Numbered from the stretch's first letter, positions 25,201 to 34,758 are shown. The stretch is 64,000 nucleotides of DNA from Cladopsammia gracilis (GCA_022457155.1 JAJGOT010000214.1:1264353-1328352), one strand, 5' to 3'. Notes: a model not told the origin generated them from the sequence alone. Translations and numbers: made by a program.

Positions 25201-28200
25201 TCTCCTGAATCCGATTACATGTATTTTTTCTCTGGAGCTTGGAAATACAGGCGGGAGGGGGGGGGGGATTCTAACGGGCCAGGAAATCCGGGCGGAGGGG
25301 GAGGGGTCAAACAGTCTTGCCGTCCGTCGGTTGGGGGGGAGGAGGGGTGGATTCTTTCTGGAATAACCCAATGAAATAGAAATAATTCACGGTCTGGGAA
25401 GTATTAGACTAGTCTGGGTTTGATCAGGAATCAACAAATTAAATATTCAAAGCGAGTACAGAAAAATTGGTAGCTTCAATCAACATGTCTTGTGTGATGG
25501 TGCAATGTGTGTCATGCAAAATTCGTTGACAGGGGAGGGGTGTGTGACCCGTTTAAAATAGACCGTAAAACTTTCTTACGCAAGCGCATGAGTGTAGGCT
25601 ACAATAGTAGCCTCTTGTTTATGGCGAATCTCAAAGAGATTTAGATAACGTATCGCTTGTGTAAACTAAAACTTCATACACATTCGCAGTCGATCTTTAA
25701 ATGTCGCTTGTTTATGGCGAATCTCGAAGAGATTCAGCATAGCGTATCGCTTGCATAAACGAAAACGTCAAACACATTCGCAATCGATCTATACATGTAA
25801 ATGTCACTTGTTTATGGCGAATCTCGAAGAGATTTAGCCTAGCGTATCGCTTGCGTAAACGAAAACTTCAAACACATTTGCAATCTATCTTTAAATGTTG
25901 CTTGTTTATGGCGAAACTCGAAGAGATTTAGCATAGCGTATCGCTTGCGTAAACGGAAAATTCAAACACATTGCAATCGATCTTTAAATGTCGCTTGTTT
26001 ATGACGAAACTCAAAGAGATTCAGTATAGCGTATCGCTTGCGTAAACGAAAACTTCAAACACATTCGCAATCGAACTTTAAATGTTGCTTGTTTATGGCG
26101 AATCTCGAAGAGATATAATTTAAGATCGCATGCGTAAAACGAAAACTTCAAACACATTTGCAACCGATTCGCCTTCAATTTTGCTGCCAACCTTCGAGTT
26201 GCAGTTATGTACTGACCCGTGCAGACCGCTGCATGAAATTAATCGGTTTCTCGCAAGATAAACCTTTCGTAATTTGTACCAGTGACTCTTGCGCCTATGC
26301 GAATTGCGTTGCGCGCTACGCCATTCGCATTGAGCACGAAATGCTATGCGACAGCAAACTTACTTTTGGGAGGTACTGTACATTGTACATGAATGAATGA
26401 ATGAATGACTTTACTTATGTGTCAAATGAGCGTATAGAAAACCCTATGCTAATTAGGGACACCTAATTTTATCTAATACAATAAAATATCTATTAATCTA
26501 GCTTGATGGCCTAAAAAAACTCTATACATCGTATTAAATTTTAACCCATTGACACCTGAACTGCCCGAAACTGCCCGTACAAGACTCCACTGCTTTAAAA
26601 AATTGCAACTTACTCAATTATGCGAACATTGCCTTAACACCATATTTGAGCCTTTATTGCAATTCAACGAAGCAAAATGACGACGTCAGAATGCTGTTTC
26701 CAGTAAACTCGAGCCTTCAGTGTTTTAGAACAGCAGCACTTTCGATGGTAACCCCAAATATGGAGTCACAAAATCCTATGGCTCGTTTATATGCAGAAAA
26801 TCACTCAAAAACGTAAAAATTCTCAGGAGTCAATGGGTTAAGTAAGGATGATATAATACAATACAATAAAAAAGTAACTAATACAGTAAAAACCCGCGTA
26901 TAAGAACCTAGAAATTAAGAACCTCCTGGCAGAAATTTGCTACTTTAATACTGGTTTATTTTTTTAAAAACTGGTTTTATTTTTTGAAACTGATTTGTTC
27001 TTGATTATAAGCATTCATTCTATAAAATAACAGTTTATAATGATGAACATACCATATATTATGCTACTTTAATACCCCAAAATATAAGAACCTGCTTTGC
27101 CAAACTCTAAAAAAGTAGGTTCTTATACGCGGGTTTTTACTGTACTAGTAATACAACAAAACAAACAACAACAAACAACAAAAATCTTTATTAGTTAGTT
27201 ATTATAGAATTTATAATACTGGCCTGCAGGTAGCAAAAGCTAATCTTGGCAGGCCAGTGAAATTAATTACATGATTAGAAATCGCTACACACACCAATTT
27301 GTTGAAATAAAAAGAAAGGATCAAACAATAGAAGAAAAAAAAAAAAAAGAAAGAGAAAACAAAAAGGAAAAAAAAAAGAAGAAACAAGTGATTGAAATAA
27401 AAGAAAGAGAATTGTAAAAATATTAATTAATTACTTTTTGATTTAACTTTAGAGATAATCTCGTCAATATTAATATAGGAATCTGCTTCTTTAAGTATAG
27501 TCAAAAGTATATTCTTAATTTTGTTTTTAAATGAACTCTTTGGTAATTCTCTCAGAAAGCATGGTATCTCATTCCATAGTATTAACATGTACATTTGTAC
27601 ATTGTATGAACTAAAATAAGGAGAGTTTTTTATACACAAATCTGCTTCAATGTATATGCCTAAAATTGATCAGTACATGTAGAATCTACCTAGTGTCAGA
27701 AATTATAATTAATAAATTAACAATAATTAACAAAACAAAAACACAAACAGCACAGGGTTAGAAACTTATTTTGAATGCACTTGCCGGCCAGTCGGGCAAC
27801 TGACTTGCCAACTTGCCAAGATTAGTTTTTACTTGCCCAAAAACAAAAATCCAATTAAGCCCCCACCAAACAAAATTCTGTCCGAGAGGAAATAAGTTGA
27901 ATACTATAAACTAATTTTGATTTTGAGACTGCAATACTGCATTATATTGACGGCTAGTTGGAAGAAAAGTATTTTGTATAGTTTTGTACCACAATTCAAC
28001 AGTTGTTCGGGCTAAAAGAAAGCAAAACTGAAGAAAACTTTGCTGTTCAAAACTGAAATTCTGACTAGTCACTAGCTGTCATACACAACGTTTTGTATGC
28101 GAAATCGCATTTTTGTTTTGCAAAAATTAGTTTCGAAAACACAGACTTTTCACACCATAAAATACAAATGCTAAAAATAAGAATTCTGAAGAACATCTTT

Positions 28201-29953
28201 AAAATGAGTAAATAGCACAAACCTTTGTGCAAAATCATGATTGTGCGATTAGCATGAGCACAGAACTTGATGTAAATAAACCATTCAAACAAACAAAAAC
28301 AGCTTCAAACTCATCTTAATCGTTAACTTTTGAGAAAAAGGATCATTGCACTGAATACAGCATTGTTTTATCTGCCAAACCTGACAAAGTAATCAACATT
28401 TTTGCCTTTCCTTTCATACTAATTTTAAATTTTGCTTTTGTATGCGAGCAACCCAATAAATTGCTGTGGGAAATTTTCGACCAATCCCGGCTGGTTTTTG
28501 AGATGTCAATACAACTTTATATTAACATCTCAAAGGCAGGCAAAGTATCTGAGAATCTCGATATGGTACTACAGTACATCGGAGAAAGAAATGCATTAAT
28601 GCACCTATTCATGTTACAGGAAATATTTTGTGCAAAAACATCCACGTAAATTAAATGTAGGCTTTCCTTACAGTCAGCAGGAGGTTTTTAAGCAGAAATA
28701 CCTTTGTCAAAAGCAAGTTATGGTACAACAAGAATTATAGACCCAAAAGTGAAAATCTTTCTTGCCAAACTAAACAATGTAATTTCAAATTTCTTTACAC
28801 ACCTCAGGTTACATCATATAACTTACAAAGTACATTTGTAGGTTTCAATGTTAGACTACCGAGTACAAATAAAGTTGTTGTTGTTGTTTATACAATAGTC
28901 TTCACATGCACAATTCATTTTTTTGCATATAATTTCTCATATATGAAACCAGGTACATGTTGCTGCCAAATCGATCGGCCTCCACTATGGAACAATTTTG
29001 TTCGCACATCAGGGGTGCAAAATTTACTAGGTGTCAGTGTAAAAAGTGTCTGTAACACCTTGATTTTTATTTATTTTTTATCTTCTTTCATTTAATTTTT
29101 TTATATTGTAATACTACTCCGCTGCTACATTGCTTATATTGCATTCACATTTTTATAACTTTTAACACAGCTACAGGATTTTTCTTCTTTTAAATTTGTA
29201 TTTATATCAAAAGTTTTGGCAGACTGGGTAACTACTCCCAACATTATCGACAGTAAATGAATTATTACTATAACTGAAAGTTGTTGTAATGCAATGTTTA
29301 TGCAGCAAGAACAATAAGTCCTGAGGCATGATGAACAAAACTGCAGTACAAATCAATAAAAAGACAACAAGTCATGATAAAAATATGTTATACACTGTAA
29401 CTGGCCAAAATTAGGCTGATCTTTTTGTGTACTTTGTTAAGCGTCAAGGGTCAGAGAAACACCATTTTAAATAGATACAGTATACGAACAACAATAACAA
29501 ATATTTAAATCGTGAAATAGCTGCTGACAAAGCAACTATAAGCTAAGATACATGTAGCCTACTTCATGTCCTTTCTCACGCCCAAGAGATCCGATACAAA
29601 TCGATCCGGATCAACATAATTCTTAAATCAACGCTGGCAGTAAGTTGAGTAAAATCTGACTGAGTGATAATTTCGCTCACTTTCGGTCACAAATTAACCT
29701 TAAAGGCAAGTGTTATGGAAGGAAGCTTCTCCACACTACACTGCATGCACTTGAAACTGTGCTCATCTTACTTAACGGAACTAAAAACAACCTCAGCCAT
29801 AACTGGAGTATTATCTATTTATGGCCGGCATAAATACAGCTGGGTATACTTAAGTTTTAAAATAGACGCAAGATGTTATAGACTGAGTGTACCAAGAAGA
29901 TGAAGCCACAATTTCTAAACAGAAAATAAACTCTTACCCTCATGCCGAGACAT
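12912..29953 (-). CDS. KCMF1: KCMF1 orthologue, ZZ-type zinc-finger E3 ubiquitin ligase (six coding exons)
   Basis: Joined minus-strand exons 29953-29938, 22973-22806, 19567-19428, 18180-18073, 16755-16313 and 13224-12912 give 1188 nt, 395 aa; human KCMF1 is about 381. The protein starts MSRHEGVSCDSC. Residues 9-50 form a ZZ zinc finger (C9, C12, C24, C27, C33, C36, H46, H50). Two C2H2/Di19-type fingers follow (C80, C83, H96, H101; C110, C113, H131, H136). Then come the conserved MDPIAELLSQLSGVRR block, a Gln-rich coiled-coil stretch, an Ala run, and the DRSLFVQDLILSTL block. In animals KCMF1 works with UBR4 and a RAD6-type E2 in cytosolic protein quality control and lysosomal degradation (family knowledge). 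All phases match; introns are GT-AG except intron 4. Confidence 0.95.
13867..13910. repeat. perfect 44-bp palindrome
   Basis: ATTTTGGGGGCCACGGTTTT followed by AGCT and its exact inverse. It has no spacer, so it could extrude as a cruciform or be a residue of a small hairpin insertion. Confidence 0.7.
14059..14100 (+). ncRNA. hammerhead-ribozyme-like motif, degenerate
   Basis: CTGAAGA (fits CUGANGA), stem GTCTA/TAGAC, then GAAAC. Order and spacing match a hammerhead core with stem II, and the same layout occurs in the Penelope terminal repeats of this window. The base after the core A (position 10.1) is A instead of the usual G. Stems I and III are not convincingly seen, so activity is doubtful. 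Confidence 0.3.
15030..15201. mobile_element. MITE with GAGTGTTTTCAC ends
   Basis: Left GAGTGTTTTCACTCACGTG and right CATGTGAAAACACTC are inverted. The interior repeats the word GGGACACCAA.ATGGCCGCCG twice (15128 and 15162). A partial relative is seen at about 52500-52570. Confidence 0.55.
15515..15896. repeat. dispersed repeat C, copy 1, split by a hairpin MITE
   Basis: The parts 15515-15672 and 15866-15896 match 33915-34150 (words GACAATCCAATCA, AGCGCGGGAAAAC, CTTTCGACACTCAA, GAAAACCGCT). In this copy the hairpin element at 15677-15859 sits between CTCAA and GAAAACCGCT, giving a relative age: repeat C is older. Confidence 0.65.
15677..15859. mobile_element. hairpin MITE, family A, copy 2
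   Basis: Same palindrome as 3125-3313, with ends GGCCATTTCCGAGTT. The left and right arms differ by a few indels near AGAGAGGTAACTCGG. Confidence 0.75.
15957..15984. repeat. poly-G tract (about 28 bases)
   Basis: Uninterrupted G run on the plus strand inside KCMF1 intron 5. On the transcribed strand it is a poly-C tract. Length in an assembly is unreliable. Confidence 0.8.
16313..16755 (-). CDS. KCMF1: KCMF1 coding exon 5 (basic linker, MDPIAELLSQLSGVRR, Q-rich coil)
   Basis: Begins at GAT GAG CCC directly after ...TTAACTGACTTACTAC, a U12 branch site plus AC acceptor, and ends GCG AG before GTTGGT. It codes DEPGAARHVRRLFHPA, an Arg/Pro-rich stretch, MHFGGSGGSG, a Ser run, MDPIAELLSQLSGVRR, a Gln-rich helix and AAAAAAASSSAP, then SSFLLAR. 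There is no AG between 16756 and about 16810 that could serve as a conventional acceptor in this frame. Confidence 0.9.
16756..18072 (-). other. U12-type AT-AC intron (KCMF1 intron 4)
   Basis: 5' end ATATCCTTTT matches the minor-spliceosome donor. TCTTTAAC at 16767-16774 matches the U12 branch site, with the branch A 12 bases from the acceptor AC at 16756-16757. Splicing here restores the conserved SRDIL/DEPGAARHVRR junction in phase 0. Intron 4 also contains the 708-bp TA-target element at 16830-17537. Confidence 0.85.
16830..17537. mobile_element. TA-target CAGTGTACCTTC element, copy 1
   Basis: TA-flanked ends CAGTGTACCTTCGG and CGATCTGAAGGTACACTG. CAGT ends with a TA duplication are typical of Tc1/mariner-pogo elements (inference). 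A 5'-truncated second copy is at about 55049-55650 with about 95 percent identity by eye. Non-coding. Confidence 0.7.
18073..18180 (-). CDS. KCMF1: KCMF1 coding exon 4 (second finger), followed by an AT-AC intron
   Basis: Acceptor TTTGCTGCAG, then 108 nt coding VCPVCAALPGGDPNHVTDD through LEHRAPSRDIL, phase 0 at both ends. The next bases are ATATCCTTTT, the U12-type 5' splice consensus. A competing GT donor at 18083 (A/GTAGAG) would shift the frame and lose the conserved RD-LDE segment. Confidence 0.85.
18750..19410. mobile_element. piggyBac-like TTAA element, interrupted
   Basis: TTAA at 18746-18749 and 19411-19414; ends CCCTTTAACTGACCC and revcomp CCCTATCACTCCCAGAG. The interior up to 18929 and from 19364 matches 56500-56722, showing that 18930-19363 is a later insertion. 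Confidence 0.6.
18930..19363. mobile_element. hAT-like MITE nested in the TTAA element
   Basis: Direct repeat CTACATG at 18923-18929 and 19364-19370 flanks ends AAGGGGACATTGAGGGG and revcomp AGGGGGACATTGGGG. A 7-8 bp duplication and AGGGG ends suggest hAT. The word AACACCGC recurs about ten times near both ends. Its location inside a sequence whose uninterrupted copy exists at 56.6 kb makes the boundaries firm. Confidence 0.7.
19428..19567 (-). CDS. KCMF1: KCMF1 coding exon 3 (first C2H2-type finger)
   Basis: Acceptor TTAACAG, 140 nt, donor GTGAGT. Codes ELYYGGEAFTADQPQSFTC, PYCGKMGFTESALQEHVASEH and SDASIEV; the finger ligands are C80, C83, H96 and H101 of the assembled protein. Confidence 0.95.
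20131..20335. mobile_element. MITE with GTTCGAAAGCCGGTTA end, copy 2
   Basis: Matches 3648-3850; the right end is lost after GATGCTAACCC. Lies in KCMF1 intron 2. Confidence 0.55.
20582..21097. mobile_element. piggyBac-like TTAA MITE
   Basis: TTAA at 20578-20581 and 21098-21101; ends CCCTATTTTGCC and GGCAAAATAGGG are perfect inverses. It also contains a poly-G tract (20621-20639) and a poly-C tract (21051-21065) at mirrored positions. Non-coding. Confidence 0.75.
21666..22316. repeat. dispersed repeat D, copy 1 (about 650 bp)
   Basis: Matches 54413-55042 through most of its length (words CATTTAGTACATCAAA, AATTTGCTAGCTT, GGGCAATTTCAGCATCTGCA, GCGCAGTAGTGATGCGC). The ends GTGATTCC and GGAATCAC are short inverses, so it is probably a DNA transposon. 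Non-coding. Confidence 0.65.
22741..22787. repeat. (GAT)n microsatellite
   Basis: Imperfect GAT/AAT triplet array close to the 3' end of KCMF1 exon 2, about 20 bases downstream of its donor site in intron 2. Confidence 0.8.
22806..22973 (-). CDS. KCMF1: KCMF1 coding exon 2 (ZZ zinc finger)
   Basis: Acceptor TTTCAACAG, then 168 nt coding VSCDSCSKGNFRGKRFKC through CILTRTDF, then donor GTAAGG. All eight zinc ligands of the ZZ domain are present. Confidence 0.95.
23197..24912. other. KCMF1 intron 1 segment, minor repeats
   Basis: At 23215-23300 the word CGAAAGTAGCGA and variants recur, resembling the ends of a degraded MITE; at 23405-23535 the word AATCGTATGACCAATC and inverses form another. 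No exon-like ORF with conserved protein was recognised. Confidence 0.35.
24913..25074. mobile_element. hairpin MITE, family A, copy 3
   Basis: Same family as 3125-3313, but the left arm lacks about 20 bases (CTTTCATATGAAAATGAG segment), so the hairpin is asymmetric. Flanked by TA on both sides. Confidence 0.75.
25612..26170. repeat. minisatellite, six units of about 94 bp
   Basis: Units begin at 25613, 25707, 25807, 25901, 25994 and 26088 with CTTGTTTATGGCGAA. Each holds the small inverted repeat GAATCTC-GAA-GAGATTC, then CGTATCGCTTGCGTAAACGA and CAAACACATTCGCAATCGA. Period 93-100. Lies in KCMF1 intron 1. Confidence 0.85.
26390..26540 (-). mobile_element. LINE 3' end with (ATTC)n tail
   Basis: On the minus strand the sequence runs to GACACATAAGTAAAGTCATTC repeated, the same kind of tail seen at 49690-49800. 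No coding part remains. Confidence 0.5.
26545..26837. mobile_element. piggyBac-like TTAA MITE
   Basis: TTAA at 26541-26544 and 26838-26841; ends CCCATTGACACCTGA and revcomp CCCATTGACTCCTGAGA. 293 bp, non-coding. Confidence 0.75.
26884..27142. mobile_element. TA-target CAGTAAAA element, copy 1
   Basis: TA-flanked ends CAGTAAAAACCCGCGTATAA and its near-perfect inverse TTATACGCGGGTTTTTACTG. Interior repeats the word AAGAACCT. A relative is at 38634-39158. CAGT ends plus TA suggest Tc1/mariner-like mobilisation. Confidence 0.75.
27427..27639 (-). pseudogene. LINE ORF2 C-terminal fragment
   Basis: The 70-aa reading frame holds LWNEIPCFLRELPKSSFKNK followed by IKNILL, the pattern (WN-LP ... S-FK-LK..L) that closes the reverse transcriptase ORF of CR1/L2/Jockey-class LINEs. 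The downstream 100 bases are a purine/pyrimidine-biased tail. No upstream RT motifs are left. Confidence 0.5.
27640..29937. other. rest of KCMF1 intron 1 near exon 1
   Basis: No conserved exon found. At 28850-28890 the word AATAAAGTTGTTGTTGTT looks like another LINE/SINE tail on the plus strand. Confidence 0.35.
29938..29953 (-). CDS. KCMF1: KCMF1 coding exon 1 (16 nt, MSRHE+G)
   Basis: ATG TCT CGG CAT GAG G followed by the donor GTAAGAG. It encodes the invariant N-terminus MSRHEG and leaves one base of a glycine codon, which exon 2 completes. The ZZ finger of this family starts immediately after, so this ATG is well supported despite the exon's size. Confidence 0.9.
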
Positions 29954-30780
29954 AGCAACTTTCCTGATATAATCTTACTCTGTCTGTCGAGTCGAATTTG
30001 CGCTGATGGGATGGCCTGAAAACGCAAAATGTTTCCACAGCAGCAAAGAACATTGGACAGCCCTTTTATGATCTCTATAAACACTGGTTACAGTCCCTAA
30101 AAGAACCGAAATTTAAGCCACTTCAGTAAGCATTTCCCACCATCAGAAAGCATCGAGGATCTTGAGGCCGTCTCCCGGTTTTACTGGGCATGAGCAGTTC
30201 TCACTATCCCAGCATTCTTTGTATTTTGTGAACCGCGGAAAACTGGGTCTCACAATAGACTCTTACCCAGGTTCCGGTTTCCTGTCAACTTTTTGTACGC
30301 TTAATTAACCACAGGTTTTCCATTCTTTCTTTGTGTGCTGGACTGAGTTGTGGATGTGTCGGTTTATAAACTTAGCCTTTCTAAATACGATATTTACGGC
30401 TTTTTGAACAAGTTAAAATGAAATAAAAGCGCTCAAAAATATAAATAAGATGTTGAACTTTTTTGTCATGTGTTTCAGAGTTTTGTTGATTTAACTAGCG
30501 AGCGGCAGTTTTATAAACTTCACGTTTCTTTATTCTGCGTGAATCAAACTTCAATTTAAAACCGCTCTCGCACGCTCGCGCGTTTTTTTAAAGATCTTTA
30601 AAGAAAAGCTAAGTTAAAAACGGACGCAGCCATTTTAAGGCTTAAGGCACTTCGGCGCCACATAAACCAAGCCTGTGGCTTATCAATGCGGAATTACACA
30701 TTCCTGATAGATTTGTATCTTTTAAAAATTTCGAGAATGGATTCTTTCAAACTGTACTAAACTTAGCGACGAGCCCGTGG
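29954..30780. promoter_or_regulatory. probable 5' UTR and promoter region of KCMF1
   Basis: The region directly upstream of the KCMF1 start on the minus strand has more CpG dinucleotides than the surrounding introns (GTCGAGTCG, AAACGC, TCTCCCGG). No TATA box near a defined start was identified. Assignment rests on position only. Confidence 0.35.
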
Positions 30781-31013
30781 GGGGAGGGGAGGGGATGGAG
30801 ATACTGGAACATGTTTTGGGTGGGTACATGTTTGTGCCGCCCAGGTCTTCAAATTTGGACCCCGTTTTAGAAAGAATATTACATACGATATCCCGTTATA
30901 GAAATCGCCATTTTTTAATACCTCGTTCAATAAATTTAGTAAATTTTAATAGCCCGTTTTACTGATTATTATCTACTGATAATTTCCTGCGTTCCAAGCT
31001 CCTACCATTATAC

Positions 31014-31175
31014 ACCTAATTCAATAAAGGTTGCTTCGGTCATTGGGCATTGGGCATTGGGAAGCTATTGTTTGGCGGTCACTCGAGCAAAGCATTGCTT
31101 TGTGTTCCGTATGCCCAAATGCCAAAGCCCAATTACCAATGACCAATTGCCAAAGCAACCTTTATTGAATTAGGT
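31014..31175. mobile_element. hairpin MITE with ACCTAATTCAATAAAGG ends
   Basis: Left ACCTAATTCAATAAAGGTTG and right inverse CAACCTTTATTGAATTAGGT are perfect. The word CATTGGGCATTGGG occurs near the left arm and its inverse words near the right. Confidence 0.7.
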
Positions 31176-31215
31176 ATATATCATGATCAGTAGTCAGCCA
31201 AAATCATGACCTCCC

Positions 31216-31222
31216 CCACCCC

Positions 31223-31253
<31 letters not shown>

Positions 31254-31258
31254 AAAAA
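31216..31258. repeat. poly-C / poly-A homopolymer junction
   Basis: About 28 C followed directly by about 15 A. Prone to assembly error. Confidence 0.75.
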
Positions 31259-31460
31259 GAGTTTCGTAATTTGAATAATAATAATAGTTTTAATTAGTAT
31301 TTAATCAGTGGTTTTATCTGATGTATTGTTATATTAGTGTTGTTTAATTGTTAGGTTTTAACTAGTTATTAGGTGGAATACCTGTAAACTAGCTTTTAAG
31401 CTAAGAGTATATCCACATTAAATAAAGTATGTATGTATGTATGAATGTATGAATGTATGT
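31259..31460 (+). mobile_element. LINE 3' end with (GTAT)n tail
   Basis: AT-rich 3' UTR-like sequence ending in AATAAAGTATGTATGTATG and GAATGTATG repeats, like 7793-8020. No coding part. Confidence 0.45.
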
Positions 31461-33910
31461 ATGATATCAAACAACTAATTCATTAAGCAGTTTCAGAACA
31501 GACGTGCGGAGGCTTAGGGTGAGGGTGAGTGGGGTGGTTTAAACAGCGTCAGAGTTTCGATCGATCTCGCGAACTTCCGGTTTGTCGCTTCGATCAATCA
31601 AAGATAGATAGACTGATATTACCTTTATTTACACACGATAAAAAATTAAAGTTTTCCAACTTGTGCTGTCGTATTGTAGTTTAAAATAATAGTAGATTTA
31701 AATATGGAGTCAGATATAGTTTAAGTAGTAGATAAAATATTTGCCTTCGGCTCGCCATTGTAAACGCCCATACAGATCGAACGCGAATATTTTATCGCAC
31801 TTGTGAAATGAAACAATCAGTTGATTTGCAGGCGGTGTGCGTCACGACTTGCAATGCCCCATGGGTTAATTTGTGGAGCGGCTCATTTTCCCTTCGTCTC
31901 GACGGAGTGAGCATCTCCTACGTTTGCGTTATTTAGCCTGAATTTAAATCTAGCGCCTTTTCTTTGGTAAAGTAATCAAATATACAAGTCTACAAACGCA
32001 AGAATACTTCGTAAAGGCCGATTTTTCTATTCATTGACGTTGTTGTTTTGCAGGGAACGACAAAGAAATGTACCAAAATGTAAAACGCACGTGCAACACG
32101 TGGAGAGGCATTGTTTTCGCTTACTAAACCTATTGTTTTTCAAGCTCTCTATTATTGTTACTCACCAGGAGACCTACTGGGTGAGTTGGTGAACTTATCA
32201 GTTTTGAACGGCTTCAACCAAGAAAACTAAAAGGGGTAGACCCGGGTAGACTCCGAAATTCTCAAAGAAGAAAGGCTAAATTAACCGTATGTCCCAAATT
32301 ATTGATGAAAAACAAACGTGTAAAGGAATGAGAAGTCTAAGAAAAGGTGTGAAAGTTCAGTTTACGATAATGTGGCAACTGAACCGAGTAGGTTTACTTT
32401 GAGATCAGCTAAGGCAGTCATTGTGCTCGAATGTAACATTTAATTGCAGCCATAACAAAGAAGGGATATTTCTCTTTAAATCTGCCTGAAAATATTTTTA
32501 ATTGACATCGCTGAAATCCTTGAAAAGGAACAATTTTTTCAACTCCACGCGCTGAAATAGCTTCTTGTTTGCCGCGAGGACTATTGTTTAAACAACGGCT
32601 TTCTATTGGTCAAATTTCGTGACGCACACCGCCTGGTTGATTTGTATTGGGGTTTACAAAGGTATACATGTGACTGAAATACTGCCTATTTATTGGTCAT
32701 AACTGTTATGAATTTTTAATGAATTTTACAACTACTAGCCCCTGATGAAGGTTAGTTTTGTCTAACCGAAATATCGGGCATATATTATTAAAAGAAATCG
32801 AACGAATTTGCTGTCTGATTAGCCTTGCATGTTAAAGTTCTTTTATTTAGTTCATTGCTGATCCTGATCTGCACAAAGATCCAGCTACATTTTGCTACTG
32901 TTTGTTCAAGTGGTCCTTGCAGTTTTACAGAAGTTTTTACAACTATACTGTATAATTAAAATCATTATTTATAAAATTCAGAGGCTGAAATAATTGACAA
33001 GTTTAAAACCCTAAAAATGTTAAATTCACAACGTTTATGTGCGATATAGTCAGAAATTCCGTGCAGAAAACGTAACTCGCAGTATGCACGGAGCCCAAGA
33101 ATCAGTTTCGCGACACGCTAAAGCGTGCAAAGGCTATTGTTAATTCAAATTAAGCGTGCACTGGCTATTGTTCTTTCGAGTTTACCTAGGTAAAAAATGA
33201 AACGTGTAACCGCAGCTAATTTACGGACACAAAATAAAAGCTACAGGTTTTTTAATATCAAATCTTTTTTTATTGAGACCAAATTCTATATTTCTCGCAT
33301 ATACCAAAATTGTTGACTTGTAAAATATTTTACATTACTTATTGATCATGCAGTTACTTTCTTTTGCTATCGCGTGAAAAATAAAAATTGCTGGCAAACA
33401 TACTGATAACTCTGTAACTCGATTTGTATTGAGTAACACGGAATTCAAAATACTGTGGTTCCGATTTTGAAAAAAAATAAAAAGCCAGTTGGTCGCTTCC
33501 TACTTTAATTGTCAAGCTTATTTGGTATCAGTATGCATCCGTCGATTCCAGCAGTGACCATCGGACTTCCCTTCCCCTCCCCTCCCGGGGTCAACCCCCG
33601 AACATTAGCATATCGGCAAATGCTTATAGTTGGGGACACACGAGCTGTTTAAATGCCACGCCTCAGGATTCGAGCTGTGAAACACGAGGATGTTAAATGT
33701 CGCGGAGTAGCTAGGCTGATGTCCGTATCCGTGGGGAAACATTACTTTATGGATTGTCACCCCGATTAGTAGGGTTAGCTGTGCCTAGCTATAAGATTTT
33801 GAGACTCAAACTAGGAGGGCACTGCTGGAATTAACTGGTACATCACTGATACAGCTGGTTTTCAATCGAGTGTAGTGAAACCAAAACCAAAGTAATTTTT
33901 CCTGCCAATC
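31461..33910. other. gene-free intergenic stretch
   Basis: No gene supported. Around 31.8-32.6 kb there are short inverted words (CGGTGTGCGTCACGA at 31832 and its inverse near 32619; GGCATTGTTTTCGCT at 32108 like 330-360), suggesting an old element of about 800 bp. The block near 32040-32130 resembles 295-375 inverted. Confidence 0.35.
32742..32785 (+). ncRNA. hammerhead-ribozyme-like motif
   Basis: CTGATGA, an extra A, stem GGTTAG/CTAACC closed by TTTTGT, then GAAA. Next come TAT...ATA, which could pair as a short stem III before TA, the cleavage position of a minimal type I hammerhead. Strand I was not resolved. Probably a relic of a Penelope-like terminal repeat; no endonuclease remnant was found beside it. 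Confidence 0.4.
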
Positions 33911-33914
33911 ACAA

Positions 33915-34150
33915 CAGACGCAGACAATCCAATCAACCAATCAGGGCTGGAAGCAAATACTGGTAGCCAGCGACAAGCGCGGGAAAACGCGTGCACGCAA
34001 GTCACGATAGTTTTTGGTTTTTCCTCCGATTGGTTGATAATTATATAAGGTGGCGCGAGATTTTTTTTTTAAGCCAAACACAAAACGTAGCAATGCAAAG
34101 CCTAAGCAATCAAGAAATTACTTTCGACACTCAAATGAAAACCGCTTTAA
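33915..34150. repeat. dispersed repeat C, copy 2
   Basis: Uninterrupted relative of 15515-15896. The ORF at 33991-34353 starts inside this repeat, so its N-terminus is not protein-conserved. Confidence 0.6.
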
Positions 34151-34353
34151 CACCACTAAATGAAATCAAAATCGAATTGAACTTGTTCAGCAACAACTCA
34201 CACAATATTTGCTGCTTTGATCTCAATGAGATCAACGGTGAACCCATTTGGGAGAGCTCAATTATATCAAATGTTGAATTCGTGCAACGTTGTAAACAGA
34301 GAGAGTTGTCCGGCTTAGGTCTGTCACCATTTGAAACACTAAAACACTCTTAA

Positions 34354-34758
34354 AGTGTTACTGAAACGAAATTTTCGAATCCATTTTTTTGCATAAAAAT
34401 AATCATTCAACCTCGGCTTTTAGGGCTGTGAAATTTTTTTTCGCCTGCGATCCCGGAAAGAGGTGTAATAGCCCGTCAAATTCGGGTAGTTGGGACCGAA
34501 ATTGGCCGCCATTTTGGCGCGGCCAAAATAGTCTCGTGACGTCACTGGTTGTGTACATCGTGACTCAGAGTAAAGCCCGCGTGAGCATCGAATAGAACAA
34601 AAAAAATAATAAATAAAAAAATTAACGATTTTGACGGTTGAAAAATGCGATTTACACTTTTCTGTGCAAAAAACGAAATGCACCATGATGTTCAGCTACC
34701 TTCAAAGTATAAAATTAAGGGAAAATATCACAATCGAAAATTTCGTTTCAGTAACACT
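34354..34758. mobile_element. TTAA-target MITE with AGTGTTACTGAAACG ends
   Basis: TTAA at 34350-34353 and 34759-34762; perfect 25-bp inverted ends AGTGTTACTGAAACGAAATT. TTAA duplication fits piggyBac or Kolobok; the ends are not CCC, so Kolobok is as likely. Confidence 0.75.

Noticed and set aside
25084..25374. ORFs on both strands rich in Gly or Pro
   Set aside because: Result of G-tracts (GGGGGGGG) in KCMF1 intron 1.
33991..34353. 120-codon plus ORF
   Set aside because: Begins inside dispersed repeat C and ends at the TTAA of a MITE; the related copy at 15.6 kb does not keep the frame.
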